In this document: piece after piece, positions 54,058-60,549 of the stretch
How the letters are laid out: each line of letters opens with the position of its first letter
Numbering within the stretch: position 1 is the first letter of the stretch
Origin: Cellulomonas timonensis
GTDB lineage: Bacteria > Actinomycetota > Actinomycetes > Actinomycetales > Cellulomonadaceae
NCBI RefSeq assembly: GCF_900046455.1
Contig: NZ_FCOT01000011.1
Span: 248,001-312,000 of the forward strand
Length of the DNA: 64,000 nt
Direction of reading: 5' to 3'
The notes under the pieces: generated by a model
The model's input: the letters and a program-made list of their open reading frames with translations, nothing else
Databases searched by the model: none
Told to the model about the DNA's origin: nothing
Made by a program: the position numbers and the translations under genes

Positions 54058-54254
54058 GCCCCGCCGTGGACCGGGGGCTCAAGCTCCGCAAGGCGATGGC
54101 CGTCGCCGCCGCGCTCGCCGTCTTCGCGAGCTCATTCGCCGCCGCGCAGTCCACCAGCCCGGTCCGCGCCTTCGCCACAGTGCTGCTCATCGCGCTGGCC
54201 GGCATCGCCGTGATCGGCGGGCTGATCCACCTCGCCACCCGCAACCGCCGGTAG
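54054..54254 (+). CDS. Small two-helix membrane protein
   Basis: 66 residues with two hydrophobic segments (AMAVAAALAVFASSFAAAQS and FATVLLIALAGIAVIGGLIHLA) and basic ends (DRGLKLRKA; TRNRR). The ATG overlaps the FMN reductase stop by four bases, so it is in the same operon. Function is unknown. High GC in third positions supports coding. Confidence 0.7.
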   Translation: MSPAVDRGLKLRKAMAVAAALAVFASSFAAAQSTSPVRAFATVLLIALAGIAVIGGLIHLATRNRR

Positions 54255-54262
54255 CGCGGGGC

Positions 54263-54964
54263 TCAGCCCGCCGACCGGGCGAGCGCGTCCTCGACTCCGG
54301 GCTCATGCGGCCCCAGGTGCACGGGCTGGCGCCCGGGGACCGCGTCGAGGGCCGCGCGGACCGACGCCGGGACCTCGCGGAGCCGGTACATCGCGAGACT
54401 GCGCGGGTCCTGAGTCGTGGACGACGCCGCGACCCCCGTGGCGTCGATGCCCGCGTGGCCGCAGGAGAACAGCGCCCGGCGCAGGTGGTAGTCCTGCGTG
54501 ATGACCACGGCGCGGTCGACCCCGAAGACCTCGTGCGCGCGCACGCAGGTGTCGTGGGTGTCGAAGCCCGCGTAGTCGAGCACCACGGCGTCGGCGGGGA
54601 TGCCGTGCTCGACCAGCCAGGCCTGCATCGCGGTGGGCTCGCCGTGGCCGGCGCGGGAGTTGTCGCCCGAGACGAGGATCGCGCGCACACGGCCCTGGTC
54701 GTAGAGCTCGCGGGCGAGGTCGAGGCGTCGGCTGAGGAACGGCGACGGTGTGCCGTCGGGCCGCAGCCCGGCGCCCAGCACCAGCGCGACGGGAGCGTCG
54801 GGCACGTCCTCCACCGTGTGGACGCGGGACCCGGGGGAGAGTTGCACCCAGGCCGTGGGCGCGCCGACCAGCACCACAGCGGCGGCGACCACGGCGGCCG
54901 CGGCGGCCCTCCACGGGTGCGCGGTGACGCGGTCCCGCAGCGTCAGGGTCGAACCGGATGTCAT
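54263..54964 (-). CDS. SanA/YdcF-like DUF218 protein
   Basis: 233 residues: one N-terminal transmembrane segment (RAAAAAVVAAAVVLVGAPTAWV) and an extracytoplasmic DUF218 domain with VALVLGAGLRPDGTPSPFLSRRLDLARELYDQGRV, ILVSGDNSRAGHGEPTAMQAWLVEHGIPADAVVLDYAGFDTHDTCVRA and VITQDYHLRRALFSC. Related SanA affects cell-envelope barrier function in Enterobacteria; YdcF binds SAM. The role here is unknown but is probably envelope-related. Confidence 0.92.
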   Translation of the reverse strand: MTSGSTLTLRDRVTAHPWRAAAAAVVAAAVVLVGAPTAWVQLSPGSRVHTVEDVPDAPVALVLGAGLRPDGTPSPFLSRRLDLARELYDQGRVRAILVSGDNSRAGHGEPTAMQAWLVEHGIPADAVVLDYAGFDTHDTCVRAHEVFGVDRAVVITQDYHLRRALFSCGHAGIDATGVAASSTTQDPRSLAMYRLREVPASVRAALDAVPGRQPVHLGPHEPGVEDALARSAG

Positions 54965-55038
54965 CGGCTCATCATCGCCGCTGCGCGGAGTGCACGGCCG
55001 GGACCCGGCACTGCGCGGAGGAGTTCACCTGCCGGCGC

Positions 55039-55320
55039 CTACACCGCGGCGCGCAGCGAGTCGGGGAGGTCGACCGGCGCCGTCGACGCGATCCACCGGC
55101 TCACGTCAGTGCACCCCTCAGCGGCGTACGCGCCGCAGGCCGGGCAGCGCCAGATGGTGTGCCGGCGACGTGGCGTGCATGTGCAGCCGACGTTCCGCTC
55201 AGCAGGCCGGCTCGGTCCGCGCCGTCTCCACAGCGCCCCGCACAGCGGGCACTGGCGTGGCGGAACCCGCTCCCAACCGCCCTGCGGCACGCGGGCCCAG
55301 CGGGACCATTCGATCGACAT
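55039..55320 (-). CDS. Small zinc-ribbon protein under a LexA box
   Basis: 93 residues. Cys24/Cys27 (CPLCG) and Cys59/Cys62 (CPACG) make a likely zinc ribbon, with further Cys at 46, 48 and 70 and His54. It is rich in Arg and Trp (MSIEWSRWARVPQGGWERVPPR), so nucleic-acid binding is possible. No family was recognised. ATG at 55320 is preceded by a short GTGAGGCC. A perfect SOS box ends 14 bases upstream of the start (55335-55350), so the gene should be repressed by LexA and induced by DNA damage. It is next to the MNT/HEPN toxin-antitoxin operon but on the other strand. Confidence 0.68.
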   Translation of the reverse strand: MSIEWSRWARVPQGGWERVPPRQCPLCGALWRRRGPSRPAERNVGCTCTPRRRHTIWRCPACGAYAAEGCTDVSRWIASTAPVDLPDSLRAAV

Positions 55321-55334
55321 GGCCTCACGGTAAC

Positions 55335-55350
55335 TCGAACACCTGTTCGA
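55335..55350. promoter_or_regulatory. Perfect LexA (SOS) box
   Basis: TCGAAC-ACCT-GTTCGA is an exact match to the actinobacterial SOS consensus TCGAAC-N4-GTTCGA. It lies 14 bases upstream of the zinc-ribbon gene (minus strand), in the core promoter position. It shares 14 consecutive bases with the dnaB site at 5011-5026. Confidence 0.85.
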
Positions 55351-55409
55351 TCGAACCTTGGCCAACCGGGCCTGGGGGTGCGTGTGTGAGGTGGGACGGC
55401 TGGCGAGGC

Positions 55410-55449
55410 GTGAGTAATATGCTACTCGCGTGAGTGGTATTCCACTCAC
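55410..55449. promoter_or_regulatory. Two tandem palindromic 20-mers, operator of the MNT/HEPN operon
   Basis: Copies at 55410-55429 and 55430-55449 abut and agree at 14 of 20 positions. The second is a perfect dyad (GTGAGTGG and CCACTCAC arms); the first has GAGTA and TACTC arms. The first contains TAATAT (55415-55420), a good -10 element. The operator therefore covers the promoter, and the winged-helix MNT protein is the likely autorepressor. Confidence 0.8.
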
Positions 55450-55477
55450 GTCAGTCTCCGTGCGGAAGGGGTGGCTT

Positions 55478-56104
55478 GTGGATGTGAGTGCGCCCATCCG
55501 GGCTGTGTTGCCCTCGTCCCACGGCCCCGTGCTGACCGTCCTCGCCCGGGCTGGCCAGCCTCTGACGGGGCGTCGCATCGCCGATCTCACGCATCCGTCG
55601 GTCTCGCAGAAGCAGACCTCGACAGTCCTCTCCTCCCTGGCCGCGCACGGGCTCGTCACCGTCACTCCCGCTGGCAGCAGCAACCTCTACTCGCTCAACC
55701 GCGATCACCTCGCGGCCGACGCGATCACCCAGCTCACCACGCTGCGCGAGCGCCTCTGGGATCGGATCCTGGGCCACGTCGCCACCTGGGCGCACCAACC
55801 CGACGCGCTCGTGGTGTTCGGCTCCACAGCCCGAGGAGACGGAGGAGTCGACAGTGACATCGACATCCTCGTGGTCCGACCTGAGGCCGTCCTGGACAGC
55901 GACAGCGCCTGGCAGGAAGATCTGACCCGGTTCGCCGCTCAGGTCACCACATGGACGGGGAACGGCGTCGATCTGCTCGACATGTCCCCAGCCGACCTCT
56001 CCGCGATGGCCGCGGCGGGGGAGGCGCTCCTGAGCAACATCCGCAGCGAGGGTCGGTTCCTCATCGGGGCGCCGCACGTCGTGCCTGTCCCCGAGGAGGG
56101 CTGA
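55478..56104 (+). CDS. Antitoxin: winged helix fused to MNT nucleotidyltransferase
   Basis: 208 residues from GTG 55478: N-terminal winged helix (about 10-75; PVLTVLARAGQPLTGRRIADLTHPSVSQKQTSTVLSSLAAHGLV) and a minimal nucleotidyltransferase domain (about 100-200) with GSTARGD and the catalytic SDIDILVV. MNT proteins pair with HEPN toxins and in characterised cases inactivate them by adding AMP to a Tyr or by binding. The HTH adds DNA binding, so it likely represses its own operon. Start: GTG 55478 has AAGGGG at good spacing; an in-frame GTG at 55430 lies inside the operator and is unlikely. Coupled to the HEPN gene (stop/start overlap at 56104). Confidence 0.88.
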   Translation: MDVSAPIRAVLPSSHGPVLTVLARAGQPLTGRRIADLTHPSVSQKQTSTVLSSLAAHGLVTVTPAGSSNLYSLNRDHLAADAITQLTTLRERLWDRILGHVATWAHQPDALVVFGSTARGDGGVDSDIDILVVRPEAVLDSDSAWQEDLTRFAAQVTTWTGNGVDLLDMSPADLSAMAAAGEALLSNIRSEGRFLIGAPHVVPVPEEG

Positions 56105-56481
56105 TGCACCCATTGGCTGCTGCGAAGGCGCATCTGGCCAAGGCGCGGGAGTTCCTCACGGCCGCGGATGTCGAGCTCAGCGGCGAGCTGTACACCGCCG
56201 CGGCATCCTCATCCGTCCTAGCCGGGATCAACGCGAAGGACGCGATCTGTCTACGGACAGTGGGGGTCACTCGCAAGGCCGACGACCACGCGGCCGCGAT
56301 CAACGAACTGGCGAGATCGGGGCCAGTTGGCAAATCTCTGGAGTCGACATTCCGTCGGCTGATGGAGATGAAGACCGTTGCGCAATACACCCACGCGCCG
56401 ACTAGTGCGGCGGATGCGCGCAAGGCGCTCGACTGGGCAACCCGCATGGTGCGCAGTGCCTCGGACGTCGTGGACGCCTGA
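56104..56481 (+). CDS. HEPN-domain toxin
   Basis: 125 residues. Family members are ribonucleases of HEPN/MNT toxin-antitoxin systems. The RX4-6H motif is present as Arg57-x4-His62 (TRKADDH), near a helix with INAKDAICLR. A Tyr occurs late (AQYTHAP), which in related systems is the AMPylation target. The four-helix pattern extends over residues 1-115. Its start overlaps the antitoxin stop (TGATG), as in most HEPN/MNT pairs. Toxicity is inferred from the motif. Confidence 0.85.
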   Translation: MHPLAAAKAHLAKAREFLTAADVELSGELYTAAASSSVLAGINAKDAICLRTVGVTRKADDHAAAINELARSGPVGKSLESTFRRLMEMKTVAQYTHAPTSAADARKALDWATRMVRSASDVVDA

Positions 56482-56484
56482 GCC

Positions 56485-56576
56485 CACGGCGAACTCCGGC
56501 CTGCTATCCGGGGACATCACCGCGCGTCCGTGCTCGATGGCGTGTGCCGCGATGATCAGCGTGTTCGTGTCGAGGA
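56485..56576 (-). pseudogene. Relic of a PIN-domain (VapC) toxin
   Basis: LILDTN, the acidic start of a PIN nuclease, runs directly into TLIIAAHAIEHGRAV-SPDS, which is the end of a PIN domain in intact proteins. About 80 residues between them, including the other catalytic acids, are missing. No stop of its own is recognisable before the HEPN gene end. It follows the antitoxin relic on the minus strand. Confidence 0.72.
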
Positions 56577-56832
56577 TCAGTATGCGGGCCGCGTGTCGCT
56601 CTCTTCTGCTGTCAGCAGTGAGGTGGCTGCGGCGATGTCCGACGCGAGCTCGTCGTCCAGGCGGGGCGCGCCAGCGAGCGCGGCGCGCAGTGCGCGGCCG
56701 GTGGTGGCTGGCTGGACGGATCTCGGCGCCGACACGGCCAGCGCGGGTCACGTGGATGGTCTCGCCGCGCTCGACCGCGTCGAGCAGATCGGAGAAGCCG
56801 CGTGAGGCATGGGTGGCGGTGACGATCCTCAT
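56577..56832 (-). pseudogene. Relic of a Phd/YefM-type antitoxin (frameshifted)
   Basis: MRIVTATHASRGFSDLLDAVERGETIHVTRAGRVGAEIRPA is a typical Phd/YefM N terminus. After it the frame is lost; a one-base shift near the CCACCACCGG run restores TGRALRAALAGAPRLDDELASDIAAATSLL and the stop at 56577-56579. Translation in the original frame would give an abnormal tail. The cognate VapC gene is also broken, so the system is dead. Confidence 0.78.
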
Positions 56833-56959
56833 CTCTCGATCATTCTCCCGAAGCAGAGAGTCCGATAGATGGGAGAGGGTTGATCTGACGGGTGGACGTC
56901 GGCGGCCTGGGCTCTCGCGGGAGCGCTGCGGCGGGCAGAGGCGGTCTGTTGGAGGCCAA

Positions 56960-57146
56960 CGCCAACCGCAACTCTCCACCATCGGTTGTCGCCGACGCGA
57001 TCGGCAGGGCGGTCACCGGGCCCCGCCCCAAGACCCGCCACGTGGTCGGGTATGGCGCCAGGCCCCTCATCTCCGCACGCAGCATCCTCACCGACCGCCA
57101 GCTCGACTCGCTCATCACCCGGGCCACTGGATTGCCGCGAGGCTGA
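56960..57146 (+). pseudogene. C-terminal relic of a short-chain dehydrogenase
   Basis: SPPSVVADAIGRAVTGPRPKTRHVVGYGARPLI and the end DSLITRATGLPRG match the last 60 residues of classical SDR proteins found in Actinobacteria. The Rossmann fold and catalytic residues upstream are missing. The open frame can be read from 56892, but the extra part has no SDR character. A further sign of decay in this island. Confidence 0.68.
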
Positions 57147-57215
57147 CCCGGCCGGTGAGCCCTATTCCCGCGGATCGGGGCGTCTGTGCGACGTCGTTGG
57201 CGCTGAGGCCAGGGC

Positions 57216-57620
57216 TCAGGCAGGTTGGCGCGGGCGGAAGCGCTGGCCGATCGCCGCCACGAGAGCGACGCCTGCGACCGAGCCCAGGGCCACGAGTGCC
57301 GCGCCGATCGGCCACAGCCCGTCAGCGGTGGCATCAGTGGCGGCGTCCACCGCGAAGGCGAGCGTCAGGGTCACCGGGATCGCCACCAGCGCGGCCAGGA
57401 ACCGGCCCGCGCGCCCGGCGATGAATGCCGCGCCCGCCAGCGCCACGACCAATGCCACGACCTGCCAGGCGTCATAGGGGCCGGTCTCGTTCTGGGTGAC
57501 CGGGTCGAGGGTCTTGGCCTGGTCCCAACCGAGCAGCGCGAGGTAGGCGATCAGGGTCACGGCGGCGAGGCCGGCGACCCAGAGGAGGGTGCTGCCACGG
57601 GGTGTGGTCGGTGCGCTCAT
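57216..57620 (-). CDS. Four-helix membrane protein, unknown
   Basis: 134 residues with four hydrophobic segments: LLWVAGLAAVTLIAYLALLGW, AWQVVALVVALAGAAFIAG, FLAALVAIPVTLTLAFAVDAA and IGAALVALGSVAGVALVAAIG. The loop after segment 1 reads DQAKTLDPVTQNETGPYDAW. It ends with a basic RFRPRQPA tail. No family was recognised with certainty. ATG at 57620; it is divergent from the GNAT gene, and its stop lies about 70 bases from the SDR relic. Confidence 0.75.
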   Translation of the reverse strand: MSAPTTPRGSTLLWVAGLAAVTLIAYLALLGWDQAKTLDPVTQNETGPYDAWQVVALVVALAGAAFIAGRAGRFLAALVAIPVTLTLAFAVDAATDATADGLWPIGAALVALGSVAGVALVAAIGQRFRPRQPA

Positions 57621-57749
57621 GGGGTCAGGCTCCCACGCGGCATTCCACCGGCACGGACAAATCAAGGGATGACTTGCGCGGATGTGCCGGGCGGCCTCGC
57701 GAGTGGATATCGCGTGGACGGGGCGCCGGGGCCGTGCGACGGTCGGGCC

Positions 57750-58292
57750 ATGACCACAGGCGATGTGGCGGATCCCGCCCTCCCACCCCGACCCGAGCCC
57801 AGGACGCCGCCCGCGACGATCCACGCCCTGGCCGCCGGCGATCTCGACACCGCGAACCTGACCTCCCCGGCGCCGCTGACGGCGTACCTCGTCGAGCCCG
57901 ACGCGAGGTACGTGTGGGGGCTCCGGAGCCGACAGGTCGACGCCGACCCGGCGACCGCGCAGTGGATCACGGGCGTCATCGTCGATGCGGGAAGTGGGGT
58001 GGTCGTGGGCCGTGCGGGGTTCCACGGGCCGCCCGACGCGCGGGGGATGGTGGAGGTCGGCTACTCCGTCGACCCGGACTACCGGCGTCGGGGATACGCC
58101 CGCGCGACCCTCCGCGCGATGCTCGACCGGGCCCGGCGGGACCCGTCGGTGCGGACCGTGCGCGCGACCATCAGCCCCGACAACATCGCCTCACGGGCGC
58201 TCGTGCTGCAGCACGGGTTCGTGGAGGTGGGCGAGCAGTGGGACGCCGAGGACGGCCTGGAGATCGTCTTCGAAGTGCCCGCCGAGTCCTGA
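57750..58292 (+). CDS. GNAT family N-acetyltransferase (RimJ-like)
   Basis: 180 residues of the RimJ/RimL type: WGLRSRQVDADPATAQWITGVIVD, GVVVGRAGFHGPPDARGMVEVGYSVDPDYRRRGYARATLRAMLDRAR with the acetyl-CoA loop RRRGYA, and ISPDNIASRALVLQHGFVEVGEQ. A typical acetyltransferase of unknown substrate. ATG at 57750; the ribosome site is weak. Same strand as the pentapeptide-repeat gene, 127 bases apart. Confidence 0.9.
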   Translation: MTTGDVADPALPPRPEPRTPPATIHALAAGDLDTANLTSPAPLTAYLVEPDARYVWGLRSRQVDADPATAQWITGVIVDAGSGVVVGRAGFHGPPDARGMVEVGYSVDPDYRRRGYARATLRAMLDRARRDPSVRTVRATISPDNIASRALVLQHGFVEVGEQWDAEDGLEIVFEVPAES

Positions 58293-58419
58293 GCAGATGG
58301 GCGCCGACGCGGCCCGGCCCCGAGGCCGACGGAGAGCGGACTCGGTGGGCTGACGTGCGACAGTGGCCGCATCAGCCGTCTGCCAGGACCAGGCACGGCG
58401 CCGCACGGACAGGACGCAC

Positions 58420-59307
58420 ATGACCCCGGATCCGAGCAGGGCGCCTGGGATCGGCGGCCCGATCGACCCCGGAGCACTGCGCGCGGACTGCGCACGGTGC
58501 GCCGGCCTCTGCTGCGTGGTCCCCGCGTTCTCCCGGTCGTCAGACTTCGCGATCGACAAGCCCGCCGGACGCCCCTGCCCGAACCTGCAGCGCGACTGCC
58601 GGTGCGGCATCCACAGCGAGTTGGAGGAGCGCGGGTTCCACGGCTGCACCGTCTTCGACTGCCTGGGCGCCGGCCAGAAGATCGTCCAGACGGTGTTCGC
58701 CGGACGCGACTGGCATGACGACCCCGACGCCGCGGCGCAGATGTTCGCCGTCTTCCCCGTCATGCGACGGCTCCACGAACTGTTGTGGCACGTCGCCGAG
58801 GCGCTCGCCCTGGACCTGCCCACGGCCCTGCGCGCCGACCTCGACCTCGCGGCGACGCGGATCGACGCGCTGACCCGGCAGACGCCCGAGGCGATCGCGG
58901 ACGTGCGGCCCGACGACGAGTTCCAGGCCGTCAACCCGCTGCTCCAGCGGGCCAGCGAGCATGCGCGCTCGGGGGCCAGGGGCGCCGACCGGCGCGGCGC
59001 ACAGCTCATGGGCGCCCGACTGCGGGGGGCGGATCTGCGCGGCTCGAGCCTGCGTGGCGCCCGCCTCGTCGGCGCGGACCTGCGCGGGGCCGACCTGCGC
59101 CTGGCCGATCTCACCGGCGCGGACCTGCGGGGCGCCGATCTGCGCGGCGCGGACCTCAGCACAGCGCTGTTCCTCTGCCAGTCGCAACTCGACGCCGCGC
59201 GCGGCGACACGAGCACACACATCCCGGCTGGCCGGGTGCCCCCTGCGCGCTGGACCAGGCCGGCCGTCGCCGTGCGGGTGGACCCGCCGCGGCGACGGCG
59301 GCGCTAG
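58420..59307 (+). CDS. Pentapeptide-repeat protein with N-terminal cysteine cluster
   Basis: 295 residues. The N-terminal part (about 15-95) is Cys-rich: DCARCAGLCCVVPAF, CPNLQRDCRCGIH and GFHGCTVFDCLGAGQ, likely binding a metal or an iron-sulphur cluster as in YkgJ-like proteins. A helical region follows, then about 12 pentapeptide repeats (about 190-265; ARLRGADLRG-type, A(D/N)LxG consensus), which fold as a right-handed beta-helix. A basic tail ends RRRRR. ATG at 58420 begins MTPDPSR. Known pentapeptide proteins can mimic DNA or bind gyrase, but this fusion has no assigned role. Confidence 0.88.
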   Translation: MTPDPSRAPGIGGPIDPGALRADCARCAGLCCVVPAFSRSSDFAIDKPAGRPCPNLQRDCRCGIHSELEERGFHGCTVFDCLGAGQKIVQTVFAGRDWHDDPDAAAQMFAVFPVMRRLHELLWHVAEALALDLPTALRADLDLAATRIDALTRQTPEAIADVRPDDEFQAVNPLLQRASEHARSGARGADRRGAQLMGARLRGADLRGSSLRGARLVGADLRGADLRLADLTGADLRGADLRGADLSTALFLCQSQLDAARGDTSTHIPAGRVPPARWTRPAVAVRVDPPRRRRR

Positions 59308-59984
59308 ACCGACTGCTCCGCAGCGTCGTCCTTCTCGTCCTCGTCGAGGTCCTCCAGCACCTCGAATGGCGACTCGAGTTCGCCGCCCCACGCCTCCAGG
59401 CCCTCGCGCACGGCGAGGACGGCGACCACGAGCGCGGCGACCGAGTCGGCCCAGGCCCAGCCGAACAGGCTGTTCGCCAGCAGTCCCACCAGCACGGCGC
59501 CGGACAGGTAGCAGCACAGCAGGAGCTGCTTCGCGTCCGCCTGCACGGAGCGTGATCCGAGCTCGCGGCCGGTGCGGATCTCGAACCAGGCGAGCGCCGG
59601 CATGATCAGCAGGCTCGCCGTCGCGATGCCGATGCCGAGGGGGCTGTGGTCCACCTCGCCCACACCCGCCAGGCTCAGCACGGCGTCGATGCTCACGTAG
59701 GCGGCCAACGCGAAGAACGCGATCGCGATCACCTTGACGGTGGCCTTCTCCCACCGCTCGGGATCGGCCCGGGTGAACTGCCATGCCACCGCGGCGGCGG
59801 AGGCGACCTCGATGATGGAGTCCAGCCCGAACCCGATGAGCGCCGCCGAGGACGCCAGCGAGCCGGCGGTGATCGCCAGGGCCGCCTCGATCACGTTGTA
59901 GGTGATCGTGAACGCGACGATGGCGCGCACGCGGCGGTGCAGTGTGGCCCGTCGTGCGGCCGTGAGGGTGGCGTTGGCGCTCAT
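59304..59984 (-). CDS. Cation diffusion facilitator-like transporter
   Basis: 226 residues with five to six hydrophobic segments. It is a short CDF-like form: ITYNVIEAALAITAGSLASSAALIGFGLDSIIEVASAAAVAW carries the metal-site Asp (FGLDS) in helix 2, and GWAWADSVAALVVAVLAVREG the second (WADS) in helix 5. The cytoplasmic C-terminal domain is replaced by an acidic tail (EDLDEDEKDD). Likely exports divalent metals. The ATG overlaps the CmtR stop by four bases (59981-59984), so it is coupled to the metal sensor. Confidence 0.9.
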   Translation of the reverse strand: MSANATLTAARRATLHRRVRAIVAFTITYNVIEAALAITAGSLASSAALIGFGLDSIIEVASAAAVAWQFTRADPERWEKATVKVIAIAFFALAAYVSIDAVLSLAGVGEVDHSPLGIGIATASLLIMPALAWFEIRTGRELGSRSVQADAKQLLLCCYLSGAVLVGLLANSLFGWAWADSVAALVVAVLAVREGLEAWGGELESPFEVLEDLDEDEKDDAAEQSV

Positions 59985-60334
59985 CGGACGCAGCCTCCGT
60001 CGCAGCCGGCGGGGCATGCGGAGTCGGTGCACTCCGCGCCCTCGTCCACGGCGAGGGTGACGTCGAGGAGCAGCGACAGTGCTGCGGCGAGCCGGGGCTC
60101 GCTGATCTCGTACCGGGTCTGCCGCCCCTCGGGCTCGCCGACGACGATGCCGCAGTCGCGCAGGCACGTCAGGTGGTTCGAGACGTTCGACCTGGTCAGA
60201 TCGAGGTCGCGTGCCAGCACCGCCGGGTAGTTGGGGCTCTCCAGCAGGCTCATCAGGATCCGCGAGCGGGTCGGATCGGCCATGGCCCGGCCCAGTCGGT
60301 TCATCACGTCGAGGCGCGAGGCAATGGTCAGCAT
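59981..60334 (-). CDS. cmtR: ArsR-family metal sensor, CmtR type
   Basis: 117 residues. The winged helix includes LARDLDLTRSNVSNHLTCLRDCGIVVGEPEGRQTRYEI. Cysteines in HLTCLRDC match Cys57/Cys61 of mycobacterial CmtR, the Cd(II)/Pb(II) sensor, and the C-terminal CTDSACPAGCDGGC supplies further ligands, more numerous than in the mycobacterial protein. ATG at 60334 is chosen; a TTG at 60352 lies in the operator. Metal binding should release the TACAG-N6-CTGTA operator and turn on this gene and the coupled CDF exporter. Confidence 0.9.
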   Translation of the reverse strand: MLTIASRLDVMNRLGRAMADPTRSRILMSLLESPNYPAVLARDLDLTRSNVSNHLTCLRDCGIVVGEPEGRQTRYEISEPRLAAALSLLLDVTLAVDEGAECTDSACPAGCDGGCVR

Positions 60335-60344
60335 GCGCTGACCA

Positions 60345-60360
60345 TACAGCAACTACTGTA
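60345..60360. promoter_or_regulatory. Operator of the CmtR/CDF unit
   Basis: TACAG (60345-60349) and CTGTA (60356-60360) form a perfect dyad with six bases between, directly upstream of the cmtR start and beside a -10-like TATGGT on the minus strand. This is the typical position and form of an ArsR-family operator. Confidence 0.75.
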
Positions 60361-60393
60361 CCGAGCCGCCATCCGGAGCCCGCCGAACTCCTC

Positions 60394-60399
60394 TTGACA
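60394..60399 (+). promoter_or_regulatory. -35 element (TTGACA) upstream of the oxidoreductase gene
   Basis: A perfect TTGACA, 150 bases before the oxidoreductase start. No convincing -10 was seen at the expected distance. It is reported as a candidate promoter for the 60550-62428 pair. Confidence 0.35.
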
Positions 60400-60549
60400 G
60401 TCTTCACTCAGTGTGCGGACGGTTGAGCGTGAAGCGGCCGAGGGCGCGCGAGGTACAGGAGATCCCCGCGTCGGGCCGACCAGTGGCTTCCAGTGCCGCG
60501 GACGCCGCGCTGTCCCGACGATCCCTCACGACCAAGGAGCGGGACCCAC

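Noticed and set aside
55430-55477. GTG at 55430 as the antitoxin start
   Set aside because: It lies in the second operator palindrome and has no ribosome site; GTG 55478 has AAGGGG at proper spacing.
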